DNA of 64,000 nt. Origin: Bryum argenteum (Eukaryota > Streptophyta > Bryopsida > Bryales > Bryaceae). The stretch's first letter is position 1. Each line of letters opens with the position of its first letter. The notes under the pieces were generated by a model, which had not been told where the DNA came from, made no database searches, and saw nothing but the letters and a program-made list of their open reading frames with translations. The position numbers were made by a program, and so were the translations under genes. Of the stretch, positions 35,701 through 48,172 are shown piece after piece. The stretch covers positions 18,051,758 to 18,115,757 of the forward strand of contig CM073323.1 of the NCBI GenBank assembly GCA_037043015.1, in the 5' to 3' direction.

Positions 35701-38700
35701 TTGGGACAACTTACAAATGGCCCCAGAAGGAAGCAAGTGACTGCAACCAATCCGACACGTTAAGTCCGTCGTCCTTGAGTTTGTCGCGTCCACTTTGTGC
35801 CAGCCGCTCAATGACCACATACTCCAAGACGTCATACTCCAGCTGCACAATGAAAAAGTAGCGCACCTTAATTTCCGTCATGCTGAAGCCTCAGGCAACC
35901 GAGGTACTGAAAATAGCTAAACTAGTGACTGCACAAAACTGTGTAAACGGCAAACACCCCTAAGAGAATGAATGGAGAAAATTGCAGGCACGCCGACGTT
36001 CAGCGCCCAAAAGCAGATATCAACCGAAGGAATTAAGATACCAAATAAATTCTCAAACCCCCCAAGAGTATTGGTATTCAAGAACAGTAAATGTAAAAAA
36101 TGACAAACTAAAATTTAAGAACGTCTTCGTCAGTACATACTTGAGTGAGGTATTTGAAAGCGTCCACAACCGGCGCGATCATGTCCTTGTAAGCCTCAAT
36201 CTGCACAGCACAACAACATGAAGTTCTCATGAGTTCAATGGAAGCACATGGCAAATAACACGGGCTATAAAGAATCCTCTAAACTTACCGGAGAATAAGC
36301 TGGCACTTGAAAAGTGATGTAAATACATAATCTACCACCTCACAGGCACATCGTTTATAACAGCGAGAATACACTGCTACACAGAAGTCTAGTGTGTTCG
36401 TGGGTCTGTGCTATGACTCTCAACATATAATTAGAGTTGTGAAGAAGCAAAAAGCCGAATCAAATACCTGGTGGACGATTGTGCGTAGGACAGTCATGGG
36501 ATTAGCATGAGCAATCTTGGCCACCATCCGACCCAGTTGCTTCAGGTTTTCTTTCGCAAGTCGTTTCAATATACGCCTTGTATCCAACTGTTCACAGTTT
36601 CAAAACAATTTACAGCTTATGAAGACTGGAATAGAGAGAGCTAGCAACACCGATGTAACCCAAAATACCATCAGAAATCAAAGACGAACGACCAGTCCCG
36701 AGTATTCCTACCCTTCAATGAATTTTACTCCAGAAGGTAACAACTTGTGCAGCGACTATACGGCGCACTTCCACGATACACCTAGTTCCGGTTCTCAACC
36801 AAAAGGGTATCGGAGTTCCACCCACCGCATGTGTCCGACTTCTACTGGGCACAGAGTTGGAGATTATAAAAGCTGACCCGATAAGGCAATACATTCAAAC
36901 AATGTTCAACCAAAGAGGAGGGATACACATCAATCATTCAGGACTGACTGTGCTCATACCTTTGCTGTTTGACGAGCAGCCAAGACCATCGGAATACACT
37001 CGTCTTCTTTATCCCATTCACCATAAAGTCGATACCGCACCTGGACGATGCACCCAACGGCATAAGCCTCGTCAATAACAGATTCATAGTGAGAAAGCCA
37101 TCATAATCCAAAGATTAATAATCCATTCTTACATATTAAACAAACATCCAAGGCTTACCTCGTAAGGAAGAAGGCACATAACATCCCAGATAGCAAGTCC
37201 AACTGCTGGATTTGCAGGTAATAATTGCAGAGATGGTAGAAGCGAAGCCCCTAAAACCTCCTCTACATGCCTTCGAGCCTCCATCAGCAACTCCCGAGGA
37301 TGCCGCTTCTCTACTTGTGATCCGTTGCTTTGTGCACTTGCAGTTGAAGATGGACGAGCCGCATCTGATAGAGCTGCCTGGTAATAGCCTTGTAATACTC
37401 GGCAAACCTACACAGTACACACTCTCAGACATGCATAGAAGACTACAAACTGGAACAGACCGGAACGTAAAGTAAAAAGTTAAGAAAATATCCATCAAGA
37501 ATAACGTCTAACAGGTTCAAATCTTGATCCCAGGTTTCCTTCGGTGCAATTACAGATCATGGAGGGAATTTTTGGTGTTTCAACTATCACAATTGACCAA
37601 CAGCATAACACGCACAAAGTTCGAGTACCTTTTGCAACAAGAGGGCATTTCGATGAAGGTATGGGCCAATGCATACAAGCATTCGAAAAACTTCTTTAGG
37701 AAGCTCGGGGGGACTGTCTCGTTGCTTATCGGCACCCCCGTTTGAAAAAGAGCTCAATTTCGACAGATATTGAGGTCTTACATATGAGTAATAAGGTCCA
37801 ATTGCTCGCTCAATAGCTCTGTCCAGGTCAGGATCATGACTATTAAAGACCTTGTACAGCAAACAGCTCAAAGACTCATATTATGTTGAAGACGCCTAGT
37901 CACTTCAGAAACAATACAAGTTATTGCTCTAGGGTGTGCGAGAAAGCTTGGTGCTTTATGTCATCATAGCGGAAAAAGCAGTTGACATCCCTTGTGCGGG
38001 TGGGAGAGTAGGACGAAACGGATAATCGATTTCTCAATGTCGGCAACAGGTTTGCATAATCAACTAAACTGAAACAAAGAAGGTTAAAAACGAACCTGAT
38101 CAATCCATCCGATATTTGTTCATGCGCTACTGGGTGCAAAGGCGCAAGTCGCTCAAACAACACTTGGGCATGAGCCCTGCAGGATAACGAGTTAACGTCA
38201 GAATGGATTCCTGAAACGTCTACAAAACATGCGAAACGTGTACTGTAAAGTAGACTTGGAAAATTACCGATGAGAATAAACTCTCTTCGCACTACCAATT
38301 GTTGCAACTTTCAGACATAGTAATTGACCACCATATTTATTATTGAGCGACCTTGCACACAGCAGTCACCAAAAACACTTGACTCACCAGTCATCCACAT
38401 GTAGAAATCCAGTGAGAAGACCAAGCTTTTGATTTATTAAAAGCTCATCAGATCGCTCTAGCATAGCCGTACTCTCCATATCCAATGCCGCATACAAATC
38501 TATTGTAACATCTCCCGGTTTATCTTCTTCCATAAGATCCTTCCCTATCGCGGCAAGATTGATCTTTCCTATCCTATTGGCCTGCAAGGATTTCGATTCC
38601 CACGAAGTCAGCTCAACATAAGGGGCTGATCCAAAGAAGATGCCACCAGTCTATACTCAACAAAAGAACTGATTCCCATTAGTCAAGGAGAAATAAATTT

Positions 38701-39075
38701 CTGCAAAACTAGCGACTACGAGTACTTCCTAGGTGTTCGAGTGTTCCAAGGTGGCTTTCATCAAGACATTACATGCAATAAAAACAATCCGATGCACATC
38801 CTTTGGCTGGAATGTGGATCCCACTATAGTAATTGTAAAGTCCGTAGAATCATTGCACGGCATAGATTGAAAGGCTACCTCTTCCATGCGCTTTTTTGTT
38901 ATTTCTTCATACTGAAGTAGCGCGGTTTCATCCTGCGGTGTCAAGTGTGCTAATCTGTATCACAAGTAAGACCGCCATCAGATAAAATGCATCACACAAG
39001 TGATTCACCCCAGACATGCGCACAGGAACATGGTCATTCTATTTTTTTGGCAGGAACACCTTTGAATAGCCTACT

Positions 39076-39114
<39 letters not shown>

Positions 39115-42100
39115 GATATTGCAGTTGGCATTGAAGGATTGCACCAGATTTCATCTAAAGTTTCCATTCATCTTCGCACTATTTCAACATGACTTGGATC
39201 AAAGTGATAGAAAGGTCGTGCAAAGAGCCATTGTACTCATGTGAGGGACAAGTGTTGGCAGGGGCGTACATGCTGTCTAAATCGATGCAATTCGCTTTAA
39301 CAAGTGCTGCTGCTAATCTGTACAAGGAACTAGGGGCCGGAACTTCAACATCCGATCGCTGATAATATTGGAACTTAAACCCAAGAATATGAGTCGTGTG
39401 TGTCTGCCACAAGACCAACATCATGCTTGACTTAGTTTTTTGCATCAGCGATAGAAGTACTAAAGAAATTCCCAGGAGCAGTTAGCAGCATATAATCGAT
39501 GTACAAATAGAACACCAACAATGAACATGATCAATTCAATACCTTGGGAAAGAGAGGTATAAGCTCCAAAAATGTACTATTCTCCGCATTCAGTTCAAAA
39601 CACTCCAGAACCTGCGTTTCAAGTCACAACAGTTAAGATTGTTCGCCAGAAACTACGTACCCAGTGAAGTATATTCATTAAAAAGAGTCTATTAAGGTAA
39701 AAATTGATTCACGTTACAAAAGGATATTGCCAACTCCGTGAATGTTCGAAAGCATCATGGACCCTACAGCACCTAAGAACCGATTTCACTACAATAGTAT
39801 GTGCATTAGCAATCAAACGATCCGGACTTCTCCAGAAAAGTCCTAAAATGCGAAAGGTAGATCATTTGAGCTTACTATATCAAAAACTCGATTCGGGTCC
39901 AAATCAAAGTGGCCAATCAAAGACTGCATAACAATGCAACAAGACGAAGTCATGGTTAGACACCCGATATGTTACTCGGTCAGTATAGAATCAGAAGTTT
40001 TTATGAAGCCCCGAACACTTGTAGAAGATATTTCAACATTTTAGGCAGCAATGCTGAAGTATTACTACGGCTATGACGTCTTCACACCTGTTGCTTGCCA
40101 ATAGGGTGTTCAACGATTTAAGGCCCAAAACAAGAAAGAAAAAGCGAACCTTAATCGCACTGATGCTTGCTGGAGCTTTTTCATGCGTCAGTCCGTCGGG
40201 ACCTCGTTGGCTGAGCAATGTCAACTACAAAAATTCACCATACATTGTCAATCATACTTCTAGCTAACTGTAAACTGAATCACAACAAACTTGATCACTA
40301 CGAACCGGTAAAGAATAAATCCACTTTCCTTAACCTTGTTAAAATCTCTCAGAATGGTAATATTACAAGCATGTCTTGAATCATATAATCTATCAGTCCC
40401 TGCTTTATTTACCTTGACAGCTTAAGGCATAAGATGCCGAAACTAAGATGAAGCAAAGTAGGATACATAAGACACCCCATTGAATGTTTATATTGCGACA
40501 AATGCAAGCATAAGGTCACAGCAGAAGTGAAGTATGTACCAGTTTAGCATAGCCTTCACTTTCCTCTCGCAAAAGATTGAATTTTGTTTGCTGGTACAGT
40601 AATCTTGTATTGACCCTGACCTGAAGCGGAATTGAAATATTATAACGAGAACGATAGAACGAAACAGAAAGTACCGTGTGAAATGTCTCTCCCACATTGT
40701 GAGTAGTCCGTGAACATATGAGAAGTGAACCTCTAAGGCTCACAGTAAGCATTATCAAGCATAAAGATTAAACACCAACACAGGCCCTGACACCCAGACA
40801 CTCTGCACTGACACGAAGCAGCGAAATAACGTACAAGAAGAGAAATGCACCTCTTTAGACTTTAAATCCGGGGCTTTGATCTTAATCAACTCAGCTTCCC
40901 ATAAAAACTCCGCCTGGCAATCACACGTCCCTCAGGTAAGGTAGGGAAAAAGATGAGACGAACAAAGGGCTGCTATAAGAAAGCAAATGATCTTTAAGTT
41001 CTCTTATATATTCTTAAGTTGTACCATAGATTTTACATGGATCGTGAACTTTACCCTGATTAAAGAATGGGATATATAAGAAAGAATCAAACACACCTCA
41101 CATCGTTCTTGAAGTAACCTGGCAGGTATCAAACCAGAGTCCACCAGCCACTTTGCCTGCTCATGAACCAGATACAAATCGTTGTAAAGATGAAGTAGAA
41201 TCTACATATCCAATATGCAAAGCCGAAGTCTGATATCTTAAGAACGTGTTCAAAATTCATATAGCCATACTCTTTAAAAGTGGCCAGAAAGTGCAGCATT
41301 CGGATGATGGATCTACTTACAAGTTCTACAAGGCGAGTTCGAGACTCTCCAGGAGCTATGAGCTGCCAACACCGACCATAAGATCAGCTTTCCAGTTATT
41401 GAATTCCCAGCATGAGCATTCAGATTGGAATCGTAAAAAATGAAGGACAGAGCATCTACAGGGAGATAAAAGTTCACTCGATGATACACGGCAGGTATGG
41501 ACTTGTTTCATTCCCTCCACCATGTCCTTGGAATAATATCTGAGGTTGATCAGATGAACCGAAACCTCTTGGCACATACGCGTCACTACGTTCAAAGTCC
41601 CAGCCAGGCTCAAGCAGATATACGACCCATTTTTAAGCTCTTTGTCATTGTCTAACAACTGTTCTCCGTGTAAATGTCAAAACAGAAGCGCACACGGTGA
41701 GAGAACGTACTTCTTGGCCTAGATGAGCAATAGTATCTGCTAAAAGTGATGTTGTTCCATCCTTGATTGGAGGCTCCACAAGGTTCACAGCATCCAGTGC
41801 CAGTCGACATTTTGTAAGTGGTAGCTCCCCAAGCACCTGCAGAAAATTTTTCTAATTCAATTTAAACACATTCCAAGCTCTCACAAGTAGCTCTGACCTC
41901 AAATGCGAAACTCTAACCTGATCATTCAATTATTTTCTCCGATTCGAGAAACCACAGCACCTATCTCTTGAATTAGGTCCATCCTTACATGCAGGTTTCA
42001 ACTGAGCTTGAGCTATGAATTCTGAGGCCTACCTATTCAAGACCTAAATGTCCAAACTCACACTAGAACGTTCACAATAAAATTTAACAATGGAGACAAG

Positions 42101-42662
42101 TAACTTCCAGAATTCATTTTCTATTGTTCACGAGAGCAGGGTACGGTTTCTTCTGCTATAATTCGCTCCTAAAATTCATCAATTCACCCCTGTAGTATAC
42201 ATGAAAGCGACCTGGAGGTTGAGCGAGCTCATTCTTCGCCTTGTGTCTATACTTCTGCCTCTCTAAAACTTTGCCCTAAAGCCAGCTTGGGAAAAATCAT
42301 TGATCACCAGACTATCAATTAAAGCAGAAATGATGGATACTGATCTAGGGTGCTGGACAAGAATTGCAATTCGGAGAGTGTGCTTAATTTCCTATATTGA
42401 AACTAGCTGGCAGCATACTTGTCACGTTAAAGCTCCAACTTTGTGAGATAACCCTGGCTTGTTCAAAAAGCTTGAAAGCATGGACTACTGTAGCGCAAAA
42501 AAACAAGAGGAAGAAAGGTTGTCTCACCAGGGTTTGACAAAGCTCGAACACAAAGCGAGCCGGAGGAACCACGACCTTCAGCTTGCGCGCAGTGTTGGTG
42601 GATTTCCATTCCTTGACACGATCTTCCGTCACGTAAAGACACTGAATTCCGAAGAGAGCCAT
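29745..42662 (-). CDS. THO2: THO complex subunit 2
   Basis: Largest subunit of the nuclear THO/TREX complex, which couples transcription to mRNP assembly and export and supports small-RNA biogenesis in plants. 33 exons: 42528-42662, 41711-41836, 41321-41362, 41097-41156, 40851-40913, 40540-40620, 40150-40224, 39876-39923, 39543-39611, 39270-39403, 38879-38954, 38388-38581, 38096-38176, 37629-37866, 37159-37407, 36960-37040, 36468-36587, 36141-36200, 35715-35842, 35340-35436, 34848-35080, 34516-34696, 34264-34421, 33570-34004, 33198-33369, 32919-33023, 32549-32704, 32309-32389, 31718-32176, 31580-31638, 30522-31506, 30075-30397 and 29745-29811. Every junction keeps frame. Total about 1856 aa, close to Arabidopsis THO2. 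Conserved blocks: QCLYVTEDRVKEWK, RVNTRLLYQQTKFNLLREES, ILGFKFQYYQR, KKYPSMELRGLIQYLVNQL, SLKINMEFLQRCIFPRC, SLGTPFFNTINHIDALICKT. The tail is disordered, RE/RD/KR-rich with PPPPPVPP, and ends SRRHHHK. The start is the first ATG before MALFGIQCLYV. If the last intron is retained, the frame ends early at 30032. Confidence 0.95.
29925..30012. mobile_element. Stowaway-like MITE, 88 bp, in the last THO2 intron
   Basis: Begins CTACCTCTGTCTCATAATA and ends with the complement CAGAGGTAG, flanked by TA at 29923-29924 and 30013-30014. Lies within intron 29812-30074, close to the alternative stop at 30032. Confidence 0.85.
39077..39112. repeat. Poly(A) run, 36 bp, inside a THO2 intron
   Basis: Uninterrupted A on the plus strand (U on the transcript) between exons 10 and 11 of THO2. 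No flanking duplication seen, so I cannot tie it to a retroposon. Confidence 0.9.
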
Positions 42663-43169
42663 CCTCGATCGATCGTAATTAAACTCTAACCAATGAATCC
42701 AGTGTGTGTGAATCACTCCAAATTTCCCGAAATCTCCAGCTGTCAAATCCAACGCAATGAAATTCAATCTCCATCTTGCGCTTGAAAAAATACATTGCTC
42801 TCGCACACGATCAAATTTTCGAACAATTGGACATGAATTATAACCCTAATTCACCATTTTCAATAACGCTCCCCTGGTTGAAAGCGCAATTTTTTCTCCT
42901 CTAGTTCAAAATGTAGAGTCGGTGAGGATGGAGCGACCAGGTAATCGATGCGGGGTCGAAGTGGTGCAGCATCCCGCACTGCAGCACCGACGAGAGCGCT
43001 GGGCAGGAAACTATTGAGAGCCCTAATTCTGCTTGATAGCTTGCTCCGCGATTGATAGCCCTGTTCACACTTGTCTCTGGGAACCCTTCGGAGAACGTGC
43101 ACCGTTCCCACGTTCACATGTTCTGCTATTGGAAAGCAATTGCCATGGGGGAATGGACTCCAAACCTGT
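42663..43169 (-). promoter_or_regulatory. THO2 upstream region
   Basis: Leader and promoter region of THO2. An in-frame-looking 104-codon minus-strand ORF at 42860-43174 (HVLRRVPRDKCEQGYQSRSK) lies in the probable leader or beyond it. GC-richer around 42900-43100. I see no homology for the ORF. Confidence 0.35.
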
Positions 43170-43240
43170 TTCAAGGCCGGTTTGAATAAAGTGTTTGATT
43201 GACCTATCCTTGAATGTTCATATTCAATGGTCGTAAGCCA
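43170..43240 (-). mobile_element. SINE 3'-tail fragment (subfamily 2)
   Basis: Reads CCGGTTTGAATAAAGTGTTT then GACCTATCCTTG, matching in inverted order the tail of the 57046 SINE (GATAGGTTGAACAAACACTC). Confidence 0.6.
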
Positions 43241-44639
43241 TTACTCTAATAATGAAATATAGTGCACTAATTATTCTATAAATGCTTTAACTATGTAATT
43301 ATTATGCGCTAACTATGAGTCCTCATGGAATACTTTACCAACTATTCATATATGGATGCCTGCATGTAAGTAGTAGGTTCATGTAGGAGCTGGATGTGTC
43401 GAAGTTGGAGCGGAAGGAAGGTTCTCCTCTGACTGTTCAAAGAAAAGATTTCAGTAGTAGAGGCATAGGTAAATCATGCCAAGGATGTAATATGAGTAGT
43501 ATTGGAGTATGCAACAATTGTTTGAATAGGATTATTCCTCCTGAGCCAGATTAGGAAAACCCTTCATGGCTTCTTTTTAGTATTTCTGGCTAGTAATTTA
43601 GCTAGAGTCTATTTTCAGCCCCCATGTGGGTTCTAGTTCAGTTTTTTCTGAATCGTAGGGTATCCCTCTCCCCTCTTAGTCTTAAGGACTTTGCAGTAGG
43701 CTTCTATGAGTTGTTTGGAGCGCTCACGCCGTGAGGCATTGGAAAATCGCGATTTTTCGCCTCTATCAAACAACCCCGGATTTCGGGTTTTTCAGTAAGT
43801 AGTAGGTGTCGGTATGGTCTTAGTAACATGAATCATCAAGAGTAAAAATTTATTGCACATCCTAATCATATAGTGCGGCAACAATATATTTCATTGTATG
43901 TGAAGTGTCCTATATATATATATAAGAATGGTGTATGTCCATTTGTTTGTCTCTGGTGATCCATTATGATGGTAAACATGACAGGTTGACATTTTCTATG
44001 AGTCCCACAATAATGCATACACGGCATGAAGAGTTTTAAAGAGTTCAAAGAATTCTTGTGAGTGATATTTGATTGCTACTAAAATTTGATTAGATTCAAT
44101 AAATATGGCAAGGAGAAGAGGGGCAAGGTAACAAGTGGACAAACAAATGAGAAAAAGGAAGAATGACGTGATAAGGAAACGGGAGAGGGGAATGAGGGAA
44201 CATGAGAATGGAATAATAGGGAACGAGAGATTGAGGATGAGGGAACAAGGTACTCAAAACCCGGAACGAGGAAGTACTTTGTACTTCTTTATATACATTT
44301 GATGTGTATATCTCTTCATTTGAAGAGTTATTTTGAGGAAGCACAACTTTCATAGTTCATATATCTTCAAAAAACTTCTTGCATCTGAATCTACAGTACC
44401 TTTGAAGTTTCAAATTATATTCTTACCTAGTTCTTTGAGATGTGACATTACAAGGCAGAAGAAAAGAGGAGATGTTAAGAAGAAGAAGGAAAACACCATA
44501 CTGTACTGATTTGGGTTGTCGTGAACATAGGGTCCGTTCGACCTCTTCTTGATGATATGCTCACATGATATAACAAACACTGCTTTAGGACCACTGACCC
44601 TTACAACAGACGTTACAGTAAAGGTGAAGAATAAAATAG
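43241..44639. other. Intergenic between THO2 and CNIH, nothing coding
   Basis: No splice-bounded coding pattern. A small imperfect hairpin lies at about 43705-43790 (gttgtttggagcgc ... caaacaacccc). Confidence 0.35.
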
Positions 44640-44945
44640 GATTGGACTTTTCTTTATAGAAAAGAAACAAAATGGGAAAAAGAAAAGGAAGAGAAGGAAT
44701 AAAGAAAGGAAAATGAATAGAAGATCAAAGAGAAAGAGGTAAAAAATGGAAGAAAAAGGAAATGAAGAAAAAGGAAATGAAGAAAAAGTAGGAATGAAAG
44801 AAAAAGCGAAGGAGAGAAAGAAAGAGAGAAGGAGATAACGAAAAGAAGGAGAGAAAGAATAGCAGAGAAACGGAAAAGAACATCAAAGAAAAGGAAAGAA
44901 ACCAACGAAAAAAGATAAAGAAAACACAAACAAATAGAAAGAAAC
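44640..44945. repeat. Polypurine (GA-rich) tract, ~300 bp
   Basis: Nearly all A and G on the plus strand (gaaaaaggaaatgaagaaaa and variants), with poly-AAG/GGAA microheterogeneity. It lies 80-380 bp upstream of the CNIH TATA box. Could form triplex or nucleosome-poor DNA. The long minus-strand ORFs here are only low-complexity Phe/Leu/Ser translations. Confidence 0.85.
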
Positions 44946-45023
44946 AAGAATTATTGCCTGCAAGGCAAGTGCAACCCCGGTCACGGGCCCTGTAATGTAC
45001 AAAATAGCATATTACTGCCACGG

Positions 45024-45030
45024 TATAAAA
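45024..45030 (+). promoter_or_regulatory. TATA box of CNIH
   Basis: CGGTATAAAAGC in a suitable place, about 340 bp upstream of the CNIH start codon, implying transcription from about 45055. A leader ORF from ATG 45096 would overlap the CNIH start in another frame if transcripts start that early. Confidence 0.5.
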
Positions 45031-45366
45031 GCACGGTACATTTGAACATGAGAACGTCATAAATAACCACGTTCTCCATAGAGTTCCCGAGACAAGTGTT
45101 CCGGAAGAGCGACATTACCGATCGCGAGACACGTTCAAGGAGGAGAGCTCGAGCCTTCGACATCTTTCCTCAATTCCTCCGTCTCCCCATTCCCACCGAC
45201 ATCGCCACTGCAGAATTTGAACCTTTAGAAATTTTGGGTTGCAAAGAATTCCCACTCTCTCATAGCATCAGAAGCTGCCGACAAACTCCCATCATTCTTC
45301 TCTCCTCCTCGTCATTCTTCTCTGTTCCAGAAGAACCCATCTCTGCGATCGATCAAGAGGCCGGCT

Positions 45367-46094
45367 ATGGCGTTGGATACACTTTCTGTGTGGCTGATAT
45401 GCTTCTTCGCCGTCGTTTTTCTGCTCGGAATCCTCGTTTATCAGGTAAAGTACTCGTGAATCTTTGGAGCAGCAAGTTCTTGAAGCTTGAAGAAGATTTC
45501 TAACCCAGCGAGGATTTTTTGTGAGCAGTTGATGTGCTTGTCCGACCTGGAGTTCGATTACATCAATCCGTTTGACTCCGCATCGCGCATCAACTACTGG
45601 ATAGTCCCGGAATTTGCGATTCATGCAGTTTTAGGCATCGTCTACCTCTTCACGGGCCACTGGCTACTGTTTCTTCTCAACGCCCCTTTGGCATACTACC
45701 ATGCAAATATGTAAGCAAACCCCCTCCTCTCTTCTACCAGCATAAACCTTTCGTTGTAGGGTTTAGGGTTTCATGATCTATCATTGCTTGCTTGCAGGTA
45801 TCTCAAGAAGGAGCATCTTCTGGATGTGACGGAAATCTTTAGTCAGCTGAATAAGGAGAAGAAGTACCGGTTGATCAAACTCGCATTTTACCTACTCCTC
45901 TTCTTCATTGTCATTTACAAGTATACCCTTCTATCCTTCCTCACCTTGTCTTTCATTGTATATATTGTTGTTTACTGGGCTCAGAATTTTTTACATGCTG
46001 GTCGAGTCAATGAAGGTCCTACACTGTACCCAGGTTTAAGAGACGTGTTTGCCGCCTCATTGACAGGTTGTTGATGGCAGTCATTGTTCTGTGA
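45367..46094 (+). CDS. CNIH: Cornichon-family ER cargo receptor
   Basis: Small three-pass membrane protein that loads cargo into COPII vesicles at the ER. Exons 45367-45444, 45529-45710, 45798-45920 and 46067-46094 join in frame to 136 aa, the normal cornichon length. The N-terminal membrane segment is VWLICFFAVVFLLGILVYQ, followed by the family signature SDLEFDYINPFDSASRIN (cargo/COPII-interacting loop), a second hydrophobic region ending HWLLFLLNAPLAYYHANMY, the charged loop KKEHLLDVTEIFSQLNKEKK and a third segment LAFYLLLFFIVIYK. The last exon is only nine codons (KLLMAVIVL, stop). It matches plant cornichons in ending soon after the third segment. If the short exon is skipped the frame runs into intron sequence. 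Confidence 0.93.
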
Positions 46095-47122
46095 TGTTGT
46101 GTGGTGAGTTCCTATTGTTCATATCTTGTCTGTCTGGGTCATTCGCTTTATAAAAAATACTTAATCCGAGGCAGAGTACAAAACTTTGCATTGCTTCAAC
46201 ATATTCAGGACTGTGATTTACGAAATCAGTTTTTAGACGATTTCTACAAGTGGCAGAAGTACCATGAGTGACTAAAGCTCAGATATCATGGTTTTGGTAG
46301 TAAACTCAATCAAGTGTATGAATAGATGATTCCGAGGTCAGTGCAGGCTCGTCTGAGCTTGGGCATATCCTGTTGCTCTTCTATGTGGGGAATGCTAGTC
46401 ATTGTACCATCTGGAGGTTTGTATGCCATGGAATGCTTGTGTCTAAACTCGGCAGTGCTTGTGAGTGCAGGTTGGTGTTGGCAGCTGTCTTCTTAATACT
46501 CGAGCATGAAAATGCTGTAGACACCGCTGCATCTTTCTCGGGAATCCATGCAGACATGTGATTCTGGCCTCTTCAGGTAGGGAAACTTCTGAGGTGCTAA
46601 TTCGAAATTGTATAATATGGATAACTACTATCCTGTTTTCAGAATAATATGTAGGGTACCTTCTACTAACTTGTTCTTTCACCGATCACGGGACGGACAG
46701 GCTTAGCTCGACTAACTTATGAGTATCTGAAGCTTAAGTAGGAACGTGTTCCCATCACTAGCTTAGATTACATGTGAATCATGACTTCGCAGCTACGATG
46801 GTAGTATTTCAGTTCTCTCAAGTCAAGTTTCTGGATGACACTTGCATTGTAAATGGAAAATCCTTCAAAAGATGAGTTTACATACGTCATTCTATCTTAA
46901 ACCACAGTGAATTGATGAACTTCGTATGAATTGCTTTCTTCATCGGAATCGGAGGGTTGTCTCTAAGGACCTAAGGTTCAGATGGAGGCATGTCTACTCT
47001 TTGTAAACAGTTCTAAAATGATTCTCACATTTCTACTAACTTGACACTCCGCAACAATGTGTCTAGATGCATTTTTGAAACCCTACTCCTCTATGCTAAC
47101 AATTGAGTCATTTGTGCCACAG
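46095..47122. other. 3' flank of CNIH, no gene
   Basis: Probable 3' untranslated region followed by spacer. No coding-like exons. Confidence 0.4.
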
Positions 47123-47188
47123 GAATTAGCGGATCACGTTCAGCTAGTTATGAAACCGCTTGCATCAAGAGGCGGATTCTTACGACAG
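47123..47188 (+). CDS. Orphan coding-like exon, 22 codons
   Basis: A clean acceptor (TTTGTGCCACAG) and donor (CAG|GTAAGT) enclose 22 codons: ELADHVQLVMKPLASRGG then FLRQ. The sequence looks like a real exon, but no neighbours were found and I do not recognise the protein. It may be a remnant, or belong to an unseen gene or an alternative CNIH transcript. Confidence 0.3.
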
Positions 47189-47221
47189 GTAAGTTTCTTG
47201 CTGAATATCCGAAATTGTATA

Positions 47222-47394
47222 CTCCCTCTGTCTTTGTCGAAAATGGTTGGATTCTTTACAATGATTCTGGATTACTTATTGATGCATACAGTTGGAAATG
47301 GTGTGTATGGTTTGAATTACTCAATGATAACAAATCTTGGATTCTAGTGTTTGAACCAAATTTTGGTATTTTTCCAGAGACAGACAGAGGGAGG
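47222..47394. mobile_element. Stowaway-like MITE, ~173 bp, imperfect
   Basis: Starts CTCCCTCTGTCTTTG after TA, and ends CAGACAGAGGGAGG. The ends match Stowaway termini, but the right border has drifted, so the TA there is not certain. Confidence 0.65.
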
Positions 47395-47934
47395 ACTATA
47401 ATCACATATTGCAAATTGCTTATCGCTAAATTTTTAGCAATTCACAAGGTGTTACTGTTGTGTGGCTGTAGGTAGAGAAAAACTGATGCCATGACTTGAG
47501 CTTTTCTGAAACCATCACTTGTAGGTAGATTAGGTAGTTTTTGTTCTTTTTGATGGATATTAGGGAGCAAGTACTGGTATAGTCGACAAGTATTTCTGTA
47601 AGGAAAACCACAATAGAAAACTTATGTTGCCGTTGTTCTGCCTTTGTGGTGGTGGTGTACCTCAGGTAACTGAGGTACGTATTTGTTATTGTTGATTCTC
47701 CATCATTAATTGTACAGTATTTACCTTTTTTGTTAATAGATTGTCAATGGCTTCAGATTGAAGGATGTTTATGTCATTTGAACATTTTTACTGTACAGAG
47801 ATGATTATTTTGAATTGGACCCTGCTCTGGCTTGTAGATTCTGGACATGAAAGAGGAGACAATTATCCCTTTTGACCATTCAGATTGAAAGATTGTTTTG
47901 TATATTAGTCATGTGTTTAATTTTTCCATACGGA
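47395..47934. other. Intergenic with a small palindrome
   Basis: No gene. A 22-bp near-perfect palindrome, GTACCTCAGGTAACTGAGGT plus AC, lies at about 47657-47678. Confidence 0.4.
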
Positions 47935-48172
47935 CTAGTATGTCCTTGCAGCGTTGCCATGCCCACTTATATACTTAGACCATGCTTCTCTTTTTTTTTT
48001 CTGATAGATTTAAAATTAGGTCATTTTTGCAACTTTTGGTGATTTGGGGGCCATTATTACTTGGAAATTCAATATCTCTGTATCTATTGGCTTGATTTGT
48101 GATCCACTAGTTTTACTTTTAACATGGGTGGTAAAACTCTCTTTTCAATTTAAAATGTCATGTTAAATGGTT
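47935..48172 (+). repeat. Partial copy of the 23-kb dispersed repeat
   Basis: Shares the ACTAGTATG.CC start, the TTTTGCAACTTTTGGTGATT block and the GGAAATTCAATATCTC block with 23166-23740. Confidence 0.6.

Noticed and set aside
42860-43174. 104-codon minus-strand ORF upstream of THO2 as a separate gene
   Set aside because: No homology, no splice support, and it lies in the probable leader or promoter of THO2; kept only as a remark.
44654-45060. Long minus-strand ORFs rich in Phe, Leu and Ser
   Set aside because: They are translations of the polypurine tract; composition and lack of splice or homology signals rule out a gene.
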